This document shows positions 25,771-36,214 of a stretch of DNA of 64,000 nucleotides, piece by piece. The notes beneath the pieces are model-generated. The model was not told where the DNA came from. It saw only the letters and a list, made by a program, of their open reading frames with translations, and did not search any database. The stretch covers positions 558,001 to 622,000 of the forward strand of contig NZ_CP060418.1 in the NCBI RefSeq assembly GCF_014298075.1. Reading direction: 5' to 3'. Source of the stretch: Enterobacter sp. JUb54 (lineage in GTDB: Bacteria > Pseudomonadota > Gammaproteobacteria > Enterobacterales > Enterobacteriaceae). The translations under genes were made by a program, and so were the position numbers. Numbering within the stretch: position 1 is the first letter of the stretch; each line of letters starts with the position of its first letter.

Positions 25771-27444
25771 ATGGATAAACCGCTGTGGGTAAGCAAACTT
25801 CTCCGCGTTTCGAACCCGGGACATGTGGTCAACTATTGTTTTGTCATCGTGTTGTTCTTCTCTACGCTGTTGATCTGGCGCGAAGTGATGGTTCTGGAAG
25901 GGGCCTACGTCACTAATCAGCGCAACAACCTCGAAAACGTCAGCCACGAAATGGACAGCCTGCTGCAGTTCAATATCGATCGGATCGTTTTCTTTCGCAA
26001 CGGCATGCAATCAGCACTGGAAACGCCGTTAGATTTCGAAATTTTGCGCAATGCTGAGCAAGAGTATATGGCCAAACGGCATCTGCCTATCTGGTCTGTG
26101 GCGTTGCATAACCGCCGTACGTTGCCCATCTATGGTGTTTCCGACGCCTTTGTCGAAAGTGAAAGTACCTTATCCCGCAACGATACTCAGACCGGCAATG
26201 AGATGATGGCCGCGCTGGAGCTGGGGTATCTCCTGCGGCTGGCCAACACCAACCGCGGCTTTAAAGATCGTATGCTCTACATCTCACGCAGCGGCTTTTT
26301 CACCACCACTGAAACGCCTAAAAGCCTGGCGCTGGCGCAAGAGTGGTACAGCAAGGCCATCGTCGCCCCGTGGTTCACCCGGCAATCGCTGCGCAATAAC
26401 CCAGGCCGCGGTGTCGTCTGGCAAACCGTGCTGGATGAGGATACGCAAACCGACAATCCGGTGGTGACCGCCTCGATTCCCCTTGATTTCGAGCACGACT
26501 GGCTCGGCGTGCTGTCGATGGATTTTTCAGTACGCGAAATGAAAGCGTTCCTCGTCAGAGCAATCAAAGGCGGGCAGGAAGGGGAGTATCAGTTGTATGA
26601 CGGCAAGATGAACCTGATTGTCTCCTCGGACGAAGGAAATGTGCTGGCGCAGCTCTCACCGCGTGAGCAGGCGATGCTGAGCTACGCTTTTTTGCATGAT
26701 AACCGGGGCGGTATCCGGTTATTAACGCGCTATATCAGTTGGCAAAAACTCAACAACTTTGATGGCGTGCTGCTGCGTATTCATACCCTGCAGGAAGGGG
26801 TACGCGGCGATTTCGGTACCATTACCATCGCGCTGACCCTGATGTGGCTGCTTTTCACGTTGATGCTGATCATCTCCTGGCTGGTGATCCTGCGGATGGT
26901 ACGCAATATGAGCGTACTGCAGAAGTCACTGGAGTGGCAGGCCTGGCATGACGCGTTAACCCGGCTGTTAAACCGTGGCGCCTTGTTCGACCGGGCCATC
27001 GCCGCGGCAAAAACGTGCGAGCAGTCGAAACTGGCGATCTCGGTCATCCAGCTCGATCTCGATTTCTTCAAGAAGGTGAACGATCTCCACGGGCATCAGG
27101 CCGGTGACCGCGTCCTGTCGCTGGTGGCCAGTACCATTGCGAGCAACATCCGTGAAGGTGACCTGGCCGGGCGCGTCGGTGGCGAAGAGTTTTGTATCGT
27201 GATGCCGGGGACCACGTCACAGGTCGCAAGGGCCGTCGCTGAACGCATTCGTCTGCGCATATACAGCCGTGAAATTCTTCTGTGCAACGATACCAGCCTG
27301 AGGATCAGCGCCTCACTGGGCGTCAGTAGCAGCGACGAAACGGGAGTGTACAATTTTGAAACCCTGCAGTCAGTGGCTGACAACCGGTTGTATCTGGCAA
27401 AGCAAAACGGCCGAAATCAGGTCTGTTTTGCCGAAACGCTCTGA
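25771..27444 (+). CDS. dgcQ: Membrane diguanylate cyclase DgcQ
   Basis: DgcQ (YedQ) makes cyclic di-GMP and in E. coli/Salmonella promotes cellulose synthesis. The 557-residue product has a cytosolic N-terminus, one helix (about residues 21-42), a CHASE7-type periplasmic domain (about 43-350), a second helix (about 353-380) and a GGDEF domain. The active site reads GGEEF and the RxxD inhibitory site (REGD) lies exactly five residues before it, so product inhibition should be intact. The start ATG at 25771 (MDKPLW) is preferred over 25753. Confidence 0.94.
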   Translation: MDKPLWVSKLLRVSNPGHVVNYCFVIVLFFSTLLIWREVMVLEGAYVTNQRNNLENVSHEMDSLLQFNIDRIVFFRNGMQSALETPLDFEILRNAEQEYMAKRHLPIWSVALHNRRTLPIYGVSDAFVESESTLSRNDTQTGNEMMAALELGYLLRLANTNRGFKDRMLYISRSGFFTTTETPKSLALAQEWYSKAIVAPWFTRQSLRNNPGRGVVWQTVLDEDTQTDNPVVTASIPLDFEHDWLGVLSMDFSVREMKAFLVRAIKGGQEGEYQLYDGKMNLIVSSDEGNVLAQLSPREQAMLSYAFLHDNRGGIRLLTRYISWQKLNNFDGVLLRIHTLQEGVRGDFGTITIALTLMWLLFTLMLIISWLVILRMVRNMSVLQKSLEWQAWHDALTRLLNRGALFDRAIAAAKTCEQSKLAISVIQLDLDFFKKVNDLHGHQAGDRVLSLVASTIASNIREGDLAGRVGGEEFCIVMPGTTSQVARAVAERIRLRIYSREILLCNDTSLRISASLGVSSSDETGVYNFETLQSVADNRLYLAKQNGRNQVCFAETL

Positions 27445-27632
27445 AAATGCGCATTGCGTCGTGCCGGGTTTGGTGGCGTAGCTGAATTGAAATAAGGATT
27501 TTCTTAAAAAGATTTCGCAGGGAAAAGGTGGGTAAGAAAAGACGATGCCGCCGAAGCCTTATGCCATCAGCCCTTGCGTAAAAAGATGACAAGGTGATGT
27601 CAGTGCTCAATAATTTTCCTCATGAATAGGGC

Positions 27633-27659
27633 TTGTCATGCAAAATAATTGAGGATAAT
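27633..27659 (+). promoter_or_regulatory. Promoter of dsrA
   Basis: TTGTCA (27633-27638) and GATAAT (27654-27659) are separated by 15 bases, or TAATGT two bases later by 17. They lie 11-12 bases before the RNA start inferred from E. coli DsrA. Confidence 0.6.
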
Positions 27660-27670
27660 GTTTCCCACGC

Positions 27671-27753
27671 AACGGATATCCCGGTGTAACGAATTTCAAG
27701 TGCTTCTTGCATTAGCAAGTTTCATCCCGACTCCTGCGAGTCGGGATTTTTTT
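27671..27753 (+). ncRNA. dsrA: Small regulatory RNA DsrA
   Basis: DsrA is an Hfq-binding sRNA of about 85 nt that opens the rpoS leader for translation and represses hns. The segment contains the conserved GGTGTAACGAATTT, AAGTGCTTCTTGC, the GCAAGTTTCATCCCGAC region and a strong terminator (ATCCCGACTC stem, seven T ending at 27753). Gene position beside dgcQ, yodD, dsrB and rcsA matches E. coli. Compared with my memory of E. coli DsrA, the T run after AACGAATTT is shorter by three and reads TTTCAAG, which falls in the hns-pairing part. Confidence 0.9.
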
Positions 27754-27762
27754 CACCTGTGC

Positions 27763-27984
27763 TTAGCGGTTGACCTCAGTGGCGCTAAAGTCATGAATAT
27801 CGAGCTCAAATGCTTCCGCTAACTCACGCCAGGTGTGATCGCTGCGACCATTAATGCTGACATGATAGGGGTCGTCCCGCGTGCGCTGTACTTCACTCTC
27901 GCTGATCTCATTAATCGCCGCCAGCAGGGCATCAACATTTACCCCACTACTCCCTGCATACTCATCATCTTTGGCGGTTTTCAT
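27763..27984 (-). CDS. yodD: Stress-related small protein YodD
   Basis: YodD is a 73-75-residue acidic soluble protein of unknown role; the E. coli gene is induced by peroxide, acid and cadmium. The conserved part VDALLAAINEISESEV and HTWRELAEAFELDIHDFS is unmistakable. Two adjacent ATGs (27987 and 27984) follow GAGG; the second gives MKTAKDD like the E. coli MKTAKE start. It is convergent with dsrA: its stop is only ten bases from the end of the sRNA. Confidence 0.9.
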   Translation of the reverse strand: MKTAKDDEYAGSSGVNVDALLAAINEISESEVQRTRDDPYHVSINGRSDHTWRELAEAFELDIHDFSATEVNR

Positions 27985-28155
27985 CATGGTTACCTCGCAT
28001 GGCTGTGATCTTGCCTCTTTAAGTATAGGCATAAAATCCTGCTGTGCAGGGAGAGGCGCGAAAGCCTGTGACTACGGAGGTGCAGATAAAAACGCCAGTC
28101 ACCGTGTGAGGCGCTGCGTAGTGGGCCATTTTGTTCTACACTGGCTCAAAAATAG

Positions 28156-28356
<201 letters not shown>

Positions 28357-28422
28357 CCCGGGAAACCAAAAACTGGCGGTGACTGCCGCCAGCTATTTCA
28401 CAGTTATTTCACTATCCTGGCC

Positions 28423-29058
28423 TTAATGTCGGTCTCCACGAGAGGGGGTATACAGTCCCGTGGTAATGTTTTCTGCCAACCGGACGATGTGATAAATCAC
28501 CTGTTTATTATGCGTCTGGATTTTCCTCTTAATATTTCCCTTATGTGAGGAGACCGTCTTGGCCTTAATGTTCATCTGTGTCGATATTTGCTCTGTGCCA
28601 TAACCGGCCATCCACATTTGCAGCATATTCGATTCAGTAGGACTTAACGATAGTGTGGGTATATTTATCCGCGCGGCGTTGTAATTATCGTATTTCAAAC
28701 GATTACCCAGAATTTCATCAAGGTCTTTTGGGGTGATTGATTTGGAGCACACCAGTAAATTTTTGCGCACCAGCAGATAGCGATCAAAGTGAATATTTGC
28801 CAGTGACATGAAGATAACAAATAGCGTCCCGGGGTGCTCGGTAATGACCTGACGGATAAGCTGGTTGCTCTCCGCTTTATGAATAAAGCAATCCTCATTG
28901 AGGAATGCCACCGCTGGAGAGGTTTGATCACAGAGTTTTGCCAGTCCAGTTACGCTATGTTCTTCAGCGATGTCGCGTCGTTTTATCCCCCTGCTTGTCA
29001 GATACCCGAATAATCCCAGCCGGGTAAAGCTACACAAATCCATGATAATCGTTGACAT
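28423..29058 (-). CDS. rcsA: Capsule activator RcsA
   Basis: RcsA pairs with RcsB to activate capsule (cps/wca) genes and its own gene, and represses flagellar genes where present. It is kept scarce by Lon. The 211-residue protein has the RcsA N-terminal domain ([20 protein letters not shown]) and a LuxR-type C-terminal helix-turn-helix (about 140-200, [19 protein letters not shown]). It is more AT-rich than its surroundings, typical for rcsA. The last eight or so residues beyond E. coli RcsA are divergent. Confidence 0.96.
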   Translation of the reverse strand: MSTIIMDLCSFTRLGLFGYLTSRGIKRRDIAEEHSVTGLAKLCDQTSPAVAFLNEDCFIHKAESNQLIRQVITEHPGTLFVIFMSLANIHFDRYLLVRKNLLVCSKSITPKDLDEILGNRLKYDNYNAARINIPTLSLSPTESNMLQMWMAGYGTEQISTQMNIKAKTVSSHKGNIKRKIQTHNKQVIYHIVRLAENITTGLYTPSRGDRH

Positions 29059-29200
29059 GACCCATCCTCATTCAACACGTAACGATAATTTATCCCTCGC
29101 CGACAAGCGCGATGAAATCCATTTACCTGGTAATAAATCCGGTTCAGCGTTGGAACCATCAGATAGTCTAAACTATTTCTCAATATCTCTCATAATTTGC

Positions 29201-29214
29201 CTGGAATATTCTCA
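29201..29214 (-). promoter_or_regulatory. RcsAB box of rcsA
   Basis: Reading toward rcsA the sequence is TGAGAATATTCCAG, close to the RcsAB consensus (TAAGAATATTCCTA type). It lies about 145 bases upstream of the rcsA start codon, where autoactivation by RcsA-RcsB is known in enterobacteria. Confidence 0.75.
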
Positions 29215-29462
29215 AAGTAAAGTCAGCCCGCGGTTATGTGAGGGAATTAACGGCAATACTCTCAATTCCAGGTATATCTGTCATACGCCGAATGTTGTAT
29301 TTTGAGAATTTCCTTATGTTAATTGCGCAAATAATGATCGTTATATTGCCGCTATTCCGGCCAGGTGATGCTCTCTACCTGGTCAATGTCGGCCCGCTAC
29401 AGGGGTGGCGGGCTTAACGCTTTAATGCCACAATACTTTTTTATCGGTTTTTGGGATGAATG

Positions 29463-29900
29463 ATGAAAAAGTTAGTGATTGCTGGTGCGCTGTTGACTCT
29501 GGCGGGATGTGTCCAGGTTGATAATTACAACGACGTGGTCAAAGCGCCAGCGCCTGCCGGGCTGGAAGGTTACTGGCAATCAAAAGGCCCGCAGAGTGAA
29601 ATGATGAGCCCGGATGCCATCGCCAGCCTGATTGTGACCAAAAATGGCGATACCCTCGATTGCCGTCAATGGCAGCGAGTAATTGCGACGCCGGGTAAAT
29701 TGATGCAGCGTGATGCCCAGACCTATAACGTCACCTCCGGGCTGGATATCTACCCGATCGAACGTTCGGGGAATACGCTGCAATACGACCGCATGACCCT
29801 GGTGCGCGTCGATCGCTTAACGACTGAGTGTGAACAGGCGTGGAAAAAAGCCACGGCGGCACGCACTGCGGCGCAAACAGCGACCCCGAGCGGGCACTAA
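29463..29900 (+). CDS. yedD: Lipoprotein YedD
   Basis: YedD is a predicted outer-membrane lipoprotein of unknown role, 145 residues. A short signal peptide ends in the lipobox LAGC (Cys near residue 16). The conserved core GYWQSKGPQ, IVTKNGDTLDCRQWQRVIA matches E. coli YedD. Two adjacent ATGs at 29460 and 29463 are possible; the second (MKKLVIAG) matches E. coli. A Cys pair (Cys in DCRQW and in TECEQ) may form a disulfide. Confidence 0.93.
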   Translation: MKKLVIAGALLTLAGCVQVDNYNDVVKAPAPAGLEGYWQSKGPQSEMMSPDAIASLIVTKNGDTLDCRQWQRVIATPGKLMQRDAQTYNVTSGLDIYPIERSGNTLQYDRMTLVRVDRLTTECEQAWKKATAARTAAQTATPSGH

Positions 29901-29901
29901 A

Positions 29902-29933
29902 AAACCGGCGGGCTGGTACGGTCTTCAGCCCGC
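29902..29933 (-). terminator. amyA terminator
   Basis: An 8-bp stem (29908-29915 with 29926-29933) with a ten-base loop is followed on the minus strand by CCGGTTTTTTAG. It lies just past the amyA stop and also in the path of yedD transcripts. Confidence 0.75.
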
Positions 29934-29946
29934 ACGTTATTCACGT

Positions 29947-31434
29947 CTATAACACCTCTTCCATCACCCAGACGCTGACGCTACCGCCGTTGCAGATAAA
30001 CGTGCCGCAGCCGTTTTCGTCGGTTTCAATCACCTCCTGGCGGTTACCGAGGAAATCTTTCCAGCGTTTGTTGCCATAATTTTCGCCCAGCTCCAGCAAC
30101 TTTACACCGTCATCGCCGTTCGATAGCACTACCACGCAACCCGGATCGTCTTCAGTACCGCTGCGGCTAAATGCAATGCAGTTCGGATGATCGAACCACA
30201 GGGTCTGGACTCCGTGGGCAAAGCGTTGACGGGCATCAATCAGCTCGTGCAGCTGTTCGATAACCGGCATCTCGATGCGATACGTTTGCCCGTCTCCGCC
30301 GGTATCTTCATAGATGGCGCCGAACAGGTCGGCGTAAAACACCGAGGGCACGCCGTTCTCACGCAGCAGGATCAATGCATAGGCCAGCGGCTTAAACCAC
30401 GGCTCTACCGGTGCCTCAAGCGCCTGCAGCGGCTGGGTATCATGATTGGTCACCAGAGTGATGGCATGAAACGGGTCGGCTTCGACCAGCGTGCCGCTGA
30501 AAATCTGGCTCATATCGTAGTCGCGCCCCTGGCGGGAAGCTTCGTGAAACTTCATCTGTAGCGGGGCGTCAAACAGCATTGTTTTGCCGTCCACCATCGC
30601 GATGTACTGCTGGAGCTTATCGACTTCGTGCGACCAGTATTCGGCGACGATAAACAGCGGGGTGGTGGCCACCTCCTGGATGTGTTCGATCCACGCTTTG
30701 TAAAACCACGCGGGAATGTGCTTCACCGCATCGAGACGAAAACCATCGCAGCCGGTTTCTGCCATCACCCAGCGGGCCCAGTATTTCAGCTCTTCGGCGA
30801 CCGCATGGTTACGAAAGTCGATATTCTCGCCCATCAGGTAATCAAAATTACCCATTTCGTCATCGACCTGGTCGCTCCAGCCTTCGGCGGTATAGTCGTT
30901 GACGATTTTAAAAACGCCGTCCTCATCGGGATTTTCAATGTGATCGACACCGCTAAAACAGGTGTAATCCCAGATGAACTGCGAATATTTCCCGCCCCGG
31001 ACAGGGAAGGTGTAGCGCGTCCAGGCCTCACATTCGACAACGTCATCAGCAATCTGGGTACGATCCTGTTCGTCCACGCGCTGTACCCGGATCTGCTGTT
31101 TCTCATCCGCCCCCATTTTGTGGTTGAGCACCACATCAAGCAGTACGGCGATATCATGCTGTCGCAGCGCCGCGATGGCGGCCAGCAGCTGGGCTTTATC
31201 GCCATATTTGGTCGCCACGGATCCTTTTTGGTCGAACTCACCCAGATCGAACAGATCGTAACTGTCATAGCCGACGGAGTAGCCGCCAGAGGCGCCTTTA
31301 TAGGCCGGCGGCAGCCAAATCATGTTAATACCAATCTCGTTGAGGTTCGGTGCCAGGGCTTCGACCTCGCGCCACAGCTCACCGCCGGTGGGGTAATACC
31401 AGTGAAAGCACTGCAACAACGTGGGGTTTTTCAT
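29947..31434 (-). CDS. amyA: Cytoplasmic alpha-amylase
   Basis: AmyA is a GH13 alpha-amylase that cuts internal alpha-1,4 bonds of glycogen and maltodextrins in the cytosol; no signal peptide is present. The 495-residue product equals E. coli AmyA. Catalytic regions are [10 protein letters not shown] (nucleophile Asp), IVAEYWSHE (acid/base Glu) and LVTNHDTQP (third Asp). The start is ATG 31434 ([13 protein letters not shown]) behind GGAAG; the frame extends to 31491 without support. In motile relatives flagellar genes separate amyA and fliY/tcyJ from other blocks; here only 200 bases separate them. Confidence 0.96.
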   Translation of the reverse strand: MKNPTLLQCFHWYYPTGGELWREVEALAPNLNEIGINMIWLPPAYKGASGGYSVGYDSYDLFDLGEFDQKGSVATKYGDKAQLLAAIAALRQHDIAVLLDVVLNHKMGADEKQQIRVQRVDEQDRTQIADDVVECEAWTRYTFPVRGGKYSQFIWDYTCFSGVDHIENPDEDGVFKIVNDYTAEGWSDQVDDEMGNFDYLMGENIDFRNHAVAEELKYWARWVMAETGCDGFRLDAVKHIPAWFYKAWIEHIQEVATTPLFIVAEYWSHEVDKLQQYIAMVDGKTMLFDAPLQMKFHEASRQGRDYDMSQIFSGTLVEADPFHAITLVTNHDTQPLQALEAPVEPWFKPLAYALILLRENGVPSVFYADLFGAIYEDTGGDGQTYRIEMPVIEQLHELIDARQRFAHGVQTLWFDHPNCIAFSRSGTEDDPGCVVVLSNGDDGVKLLELGENYGNKRWKDFLGNRQEVIETDENGCGTFICNGGSVSVWVMEEVL

Positions 31435-31632
31435 CTTCCGTGCTCCAGACGTCATCAAGCTGACCTTTGCAGTATGAGATATCTCCAGCAAATCCGATGA
31501 ATTTTCGCGAGTTTTCGCTATGTCCTAAATGGCAACGGTTATAATAATTCGGAATAAGATGTAGCGTATAGGTGTTGGTGCGTGCTGCTAAACGCCTTAC
31601 ACTACAGGAAAATATCACTGTTAGGGGTATCT

Positions 31633-32433
31633 ATGAAATTAGCACTTCTGGGTCGTCAGGCGCTGATGGGCGCCATGGCCGTAGTCTTGATGGCAGGCGT
31701 CAGCAGCAAAACTTTCGCGGCAGAAAATCTGCTGGGGCAGATAAAAGATCGCGGTACGCTGCGTGTTGGCCTGGAAGGGACCTATCCGCCATTCAGCTAT
31801 CAGGGCGACGACGGTAAACTGACCGGGTTCGAAGTTGAATTTGCCAATGAGCTGGCAAAACATCTCGGCGTGAAGGCTGACCTGAAACCGACCAAATGGG
31901 ACGGTATGCTGGCTTCCCTCGATTCTAAACGTATCGATGTGGTCATTAACCAGGTGACGATTTCCGACCAGCGTAAGAAAAAGTATGACTTCTCTACCCC
32001 GTATACCGTCTCCGGTATTCAGGCGCTGGTGAAAAAGGGCAACGAAGGCATTATCAAAACCGCGGCTGACCTGAAAGGTAAAAAAGTCGGCGTTGGTCTG
32101 GGCACTAACTATGAAGAGTGGCTGCGCCAGAACGTGCAGGGCGTAGATATTCGTACTTATGATGATGACCCGACGAAATACCAGGATCTGCGCGTAGGAC
32201 GTATCGATGCGATTCTGGTTGACCGCCTGGCGGCGCTGGATCTGGTGAAGAAAACCGGCAACACCCTCGCGGTCACCGGCGAGGCGTTCTCCCGTCAGGA
32301 ATCTGGCGTGGCGCTGCGTAAAGGCAATGAAGACCTGCTGAAAGCGGTTGATGGCGCGATTGCAGAGATGCAGAAAGATGGCAGCCTGAAAGCGCTGTCG
32401 GAAAAATGGTTTGGCGCTGACGTGACACAATAA
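31633..32433 (+). CDS. tcyJ: Cystine-binding periplasmic protein TcyJ (FliY)
   Basis: TcyJ is the periplasmic binding protein of the high-affinity L-cystine/diaminopimelate ABC importer TcyJLN. The 266-residue precursor has a signal peptide (residues 1-29, ending TFAA) and a type II SBP fold; GTYPPFSYQGDDGKLTGFEVE is the ligand-site signature. The start ATG at 31633 follows TTAGGGG. In E. coli it is called fliY because it lies downstream of fliAZ; here those genes are absent and it has its own promoter region in the gap to amyA. Confidence 0.96.
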   Translation: MKLALLGRQALMGAMAVVLMAGVSSKTFAAENLLGQIKDRGTLRVGLEGTYPPFSYQGDDGKLTGFEVEFANELAKHLGVKADLKPTKWDGMLASLDSKRIDVVINQVTISDQRKKKYDFSTPYTVSGIQALVKKGNEGIIKTAADLKGKKVGVGLGTNYEEWLRQNVQGVDIRTYDDDPTKYQDLRVGRIDAILVDRLAALDLVKKTGNTLAVTGEAFSRQESGVALRKGNEDLLKAVDGAIAEMQKDGSLKALSEKWFGADVTQ

Positions 32434-32445
32434 CGGTCAGTGGTG

Positions 32446-33514
<1,069 letters not shown>

Positions 33515-33529
33515 AGCAGAACATACAGA

Positions 33530-34198
33530 ATGCAAGAGAGTATCCAACTGGTTATCGATTCCGCGCCGTTTCTGTTAAAGGGCGCGGTATTTACTCTACA
33601 GCTCAGTATCGGCGGCATGATTTTTGGCCTGATACTCGGCTTTATCCTCGCGTTAATGCGCATGTCGACGCTGTGGCCGGTGAAATGGCTGGCGAGGATG
33701 TATATCTCTATTTTTCGCGGCACCCCGCTGATCGCGCAGCTGTTTATGATCTACTACGGTCTGCCGCAGTTTGGTATTGAGCTGGATCCGATCCCGGCCG
33801 CGATGATTGGCCTGTCGCTGAATACCGCGGCCTACGCGGCAGAAACGCTGCGTGCGGCGATCGCCTCTATCGACAAAGGGCAGTGGGAAGCCGCGGCCAG
33901 TATCGGCATGACTCCGTGGCAAACGCTGCGTCGGGCCATTTTGCCGCAGGCCGCGCGGGTGGCCCTGCCGCCGCTCTCCAACAGTTTTATCAGCCTGGTG
34001 AAGGATACTTCGCTGGCGGCGACCATTCAGGTACCTGAGCTGTTCCGTCAGGCGCAGCTGATTACCTCGCGTACGCTGGAAGTGTTCACCATGTATCTTG
34101 CCGCATCGCTGATTTACTGGGTGATGGCGACGGTATTGTCTTCGCTGCAAAACTACTTTGAAAACCAGCTCAACCGCCAGGAGCGTGATCCAAAATGA
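33530..34198 (+). CDS. tcyL: Cystine ABC transporter permease TcyL (YecS)
   Basis: TcyL is the membrane subunit of the L-cystine importer. It is 222 residues with five predicted helices. The EAA loop that contacts the ATPase (EAAASIGMTPWQTLRRAILPQ, with EAAASIGM near residue 120) is intact. Its stop overlaps the tcyN start (ATGA at 34195), so the two are translationally coupled. Confidence 0.95.
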   Translation: MQESIQLVIDSAPFLLKGAVFTLQLSIGGMIFGLILGFILALMRMSTLWPVKWLARMYISIFRGTPLIAQLFMIYYGLPQFGIELDPIPAAMIGLSLNTAAYAAETLRAAIASIDKGQWEAAASIGMTPWQTLRRAILPQAARVALPPLSNSFISLVKDTSLAATIQVPELFRQAQLITSRTLEVFTMYLAASLIYWVMATVLSSLQNYFENQLNRQERDPK

Positions 34199-34947
34199 GT
34201 GCCATTGACGTCAAAAACCTGGTGAAAAAATTCCATGGCCAGACGGTGCTGCACGGTATTGACCTCAATGTGCAGGAAGGGGAAGTGGTGGCCATTATTG
34301 GCCCCAGCGGTTCCGGTAAAACGACGTTGCTGCGCAGCATTAACCTGCTGGAACAGCCGGAAAGCGGAACCATTCGCGTGGGGGATGTCACAATTGATAC
34401 CGCGCGCAGCCTCAGCCAGCAGAAAGGGCTGATTCGCCGCTTACGTCAGCATGTCGGTTTTGTGTTCCAGAACTTCAATCTGTTTCCACACCGCACGGTG
34501 CTGGAGAACATCATCGAAGGGCCGGTTATCGTCAAAGGTGAGGATAAAAACGAATCGATTGAACGTGCCCGGGACCTGCTGGCCAAAGTCGGGCTGACGG
34601 GTAAAGAAAACAGCTACCCGCGTCGTCTCTCCGGCGGACAGCAGCAGCGCGTAGCGATTGCCCGTGCGCTGGCGATGCGCCCGGACGTGATCCTCTTCGA
34701 TGAACCGACCTCCGCGCTGGATCCGGAGCTGGTGGGTGAGGTGTTGAACACTATCCGCCAGCTGGCACAGGAGAAGCGCACGATGGTCATCGTGACCCAT
34801 GAAATGAGCTTCGCCCGTGATGTGGCCGACCGCGCCATCTTTATGGACCAGGGGCGCATCATCGAGCAGGGCCCGGCAAAAGCGCTGTTTGCCAATCCTC
34901 AGCAGCCGCGTACCCGTCAGTTCCTTGAAAAATTCCTGATGCAGTAA
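34195..34947 (+). CDS. tcyN: Cystine ABC transporter ATPase TcyN (YecC)
   Basis: TcyN powers the cystine importer. The 250-residue protein has Walker A GPSGSGKTT (near residue 37), the Q-loop region FVFQNFNLF, the signature LSGGQQQRVAIARAL, Walker B VILFDEPTSALD and the H-loop VTHEMSFA, all unaltered. It starts within the tcyL stop codon. No terminator is obvious directly after it. Confidence 0.96.
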   Translation: MSAIDVKNLVKKFHGQTVLHGIDLNVQEGEVVAIIGPSGSGKTTLLRSINLLEQPESGTIRVGDVTIDTARSLSQQKGLIRRLRQHVGFVFQNFNLFPHRTVLENIIEGPVIVKGEDKNESIERARDLLAKVGLTGKENSYPRRLSGGQQQRVAIARALAMRPDVILFDEPTSALDPELVGEVLNTIRQLAQEKRTMVIVTHEMSFARDVADRAIFMDQGRIIEQGPAKALFANPQQPRTRQFLEKFLMQ

Positions 34948-35420
34948 TCATCACCAGCCTGGAATCAGCCTTGACCGGCGGCGGCAATGCCGCTGGCCAT
35001 CTCTGTATCCGACTCTCTGTTGCCCGCACCTGCCTGGCTAATCCTCAGGGCATCCAGCAAATCAATTAAGCACCGCTTACCAATTGGCGATTTTACCTCC
35101 GCACTGGCGAACCGATCCGCAAGACGTCCGCACCGAACCTGGCCCGCGAGGCTGCGGCAACATCGGTGACGGTAAAGCAGGAGGGCGACGCGCCGGAGGT
35201 TTCAGGGACGGGGCGGCGACTAAAGGCGTGCCGGCATCGGGAATATATCGTCGATTGTGAAGGCGGAGGCGACATACTCATCTCCTGTAACTGCTGGATT
35301 ATCTCGCTAACGATCTAATAAGTGCGATGTATACGATATTTTATACATAGAAATAAGATTTATGTGTTAGTTTTCTGTATTTCTAATAATGATTATTACT
35401 TAGGGGTTATTTGCTCGGTT
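34948..35420. other. Intergenic, unexplained GC-rich part then AT-rich sdiA leader
   Basis: From 34948 to about 35290 the DNA is GC-rich and coding-like but holds no convincing gene. On the minus strand an ATG at 35275, six bases after CAGGAG, opens 60 codons to 35093, with an Arg/Ser/Pro-rich product unlike a folded protein. Another minus frame there reads DEYVASAFTIDDIFPMPARL, then a stop. It may be a decayed gene. Bases 35290-35420 are AT-rich and should hold the sdiA promoter. Confidence 0.45.
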
Positions 35421-36143
35421 ATGAGGGACAATGATTTTTTCAGCTGGCGGCGGGAAATGCTGCAACAATTCCAGTCATTCTCGTGTGGAGAAGAGGTTTA
35501 TAATCTCCTGCAGCAACAAACTGAAGGCCTGGAATATGACTATTTTGCGCTATGCGTACGTCATCCCGTGCCTTTTACACGGCCAAGAATTACGCTGCAA
35601 TCAACCTACCCACAGGCGTGGATGTCGCACTACCAGGCTGAGAATTTCTTCGCGATTGACCCGGTTCTACGCGCTGAGAATTTCCTGCGTGGTCACCTGC
35701 CGTGGAACGACAGCCTCTTTCGGGAAACGCCGGAGTTGTGGAACGGCGCGCGCGATCACGGTTTGTTGAAAGGGGTTACGCAGTGTCTGACTTTGCCGAA
35801 TCACGCCCAGGGATTCCTGTCTGTTTCAGGCCAGCAGCGTGGTGCAGGACCGTATCCTGACGATGAACAAGAGATGCGCCTGAGGATACTGATCGAACTC
35901 AGTCTGCTGACGCTATTACGTCTGGAAGATGCGATGGTGATGCCGCCGGAAATGAAGTTTAGTCGGCGTGAACTGGAAATATTGAAATGGACCGCGGAAG
36001 GGAAAACATCCGCAGAAGTGGCGATTATTCTCTCGATCTCGGAAAACACCGTTAATTTTCATCAAAAGAATATGCAGCGCAAATTCAACGCACCAAATAA
36101 AACACAAATCGCCTGCTATGCAGTGGCGACTGGTTTAATTTGA
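35421..36143 (+). CDS. sdiA: LuxR-type quorum-sensing regulator SdiA
   Basis: SdiA senses acyl-homoserine lactones made by other species; Klebsiella and E. coli lack the cognate synthase. The 240-residue product equals E. coli SdiA. The N-terminal ligand domain (about 1-165) is followed by a LuxR helix-turn-helix (FSRRELEILKWTAEGKTSAE, near 175-230). The start is ATG 35421 (MRDNDFFSW); the longer frame from 35322 is AT-rich leader. It is followed by a terminator and the convergent yecF. Confidence 0.96.
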   Translation: MRDNDFFSWRREMLQQFQSFSCGEEVYNLLQQQTEGLEYDYFALCVRHPVPFTRPRITLQSTYPQAWMSHYQAENFFAIDPVLRAENFLRGHLPWNDSLFRETPELWNGARDHGLLKGVTQCLTLPNHAQGFLSVSGQQRGAGPYPDDEQEMRLRILIELSLLTLLRLEDAMVMPPEMKFSRRELEILKWTAEGKTSAEVAIILSISENTVNFHQKNMQRKFNAPNKTQIACYAVATGLI

Positions 36144-36177
36144 GCCCGTAGGATGTTCTGCGTGTCAGACGTGGGGG

Positions 36178-36214
36178 ACCGGCTGTCAGTGAGACTCACA
36201 GCCGGTTTGTTTTT
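36178..36214 (+). terminator. sdiA terminator
   Basis: A 9-bp stem (36178-36186 with 36198-36206) with further inner pairing is followed by TTGTTTTTA, between the convergent ends of sdiA and yecF. Confidence 0.82.

Noticed and set aside
30187..31500. Long plus-strand ORFs opposite amyA
   Set aside because: Antisense shadows of a highly biased coding strand; amyA is certain.
35093..35281. 62-codon minus-strand ORF with a ribosome-like site upstream of sdiA
   Set aside because: Product is Arg/Ser/Pro-rich and not protein-like; kept only as part of the unexplained intergenic note.
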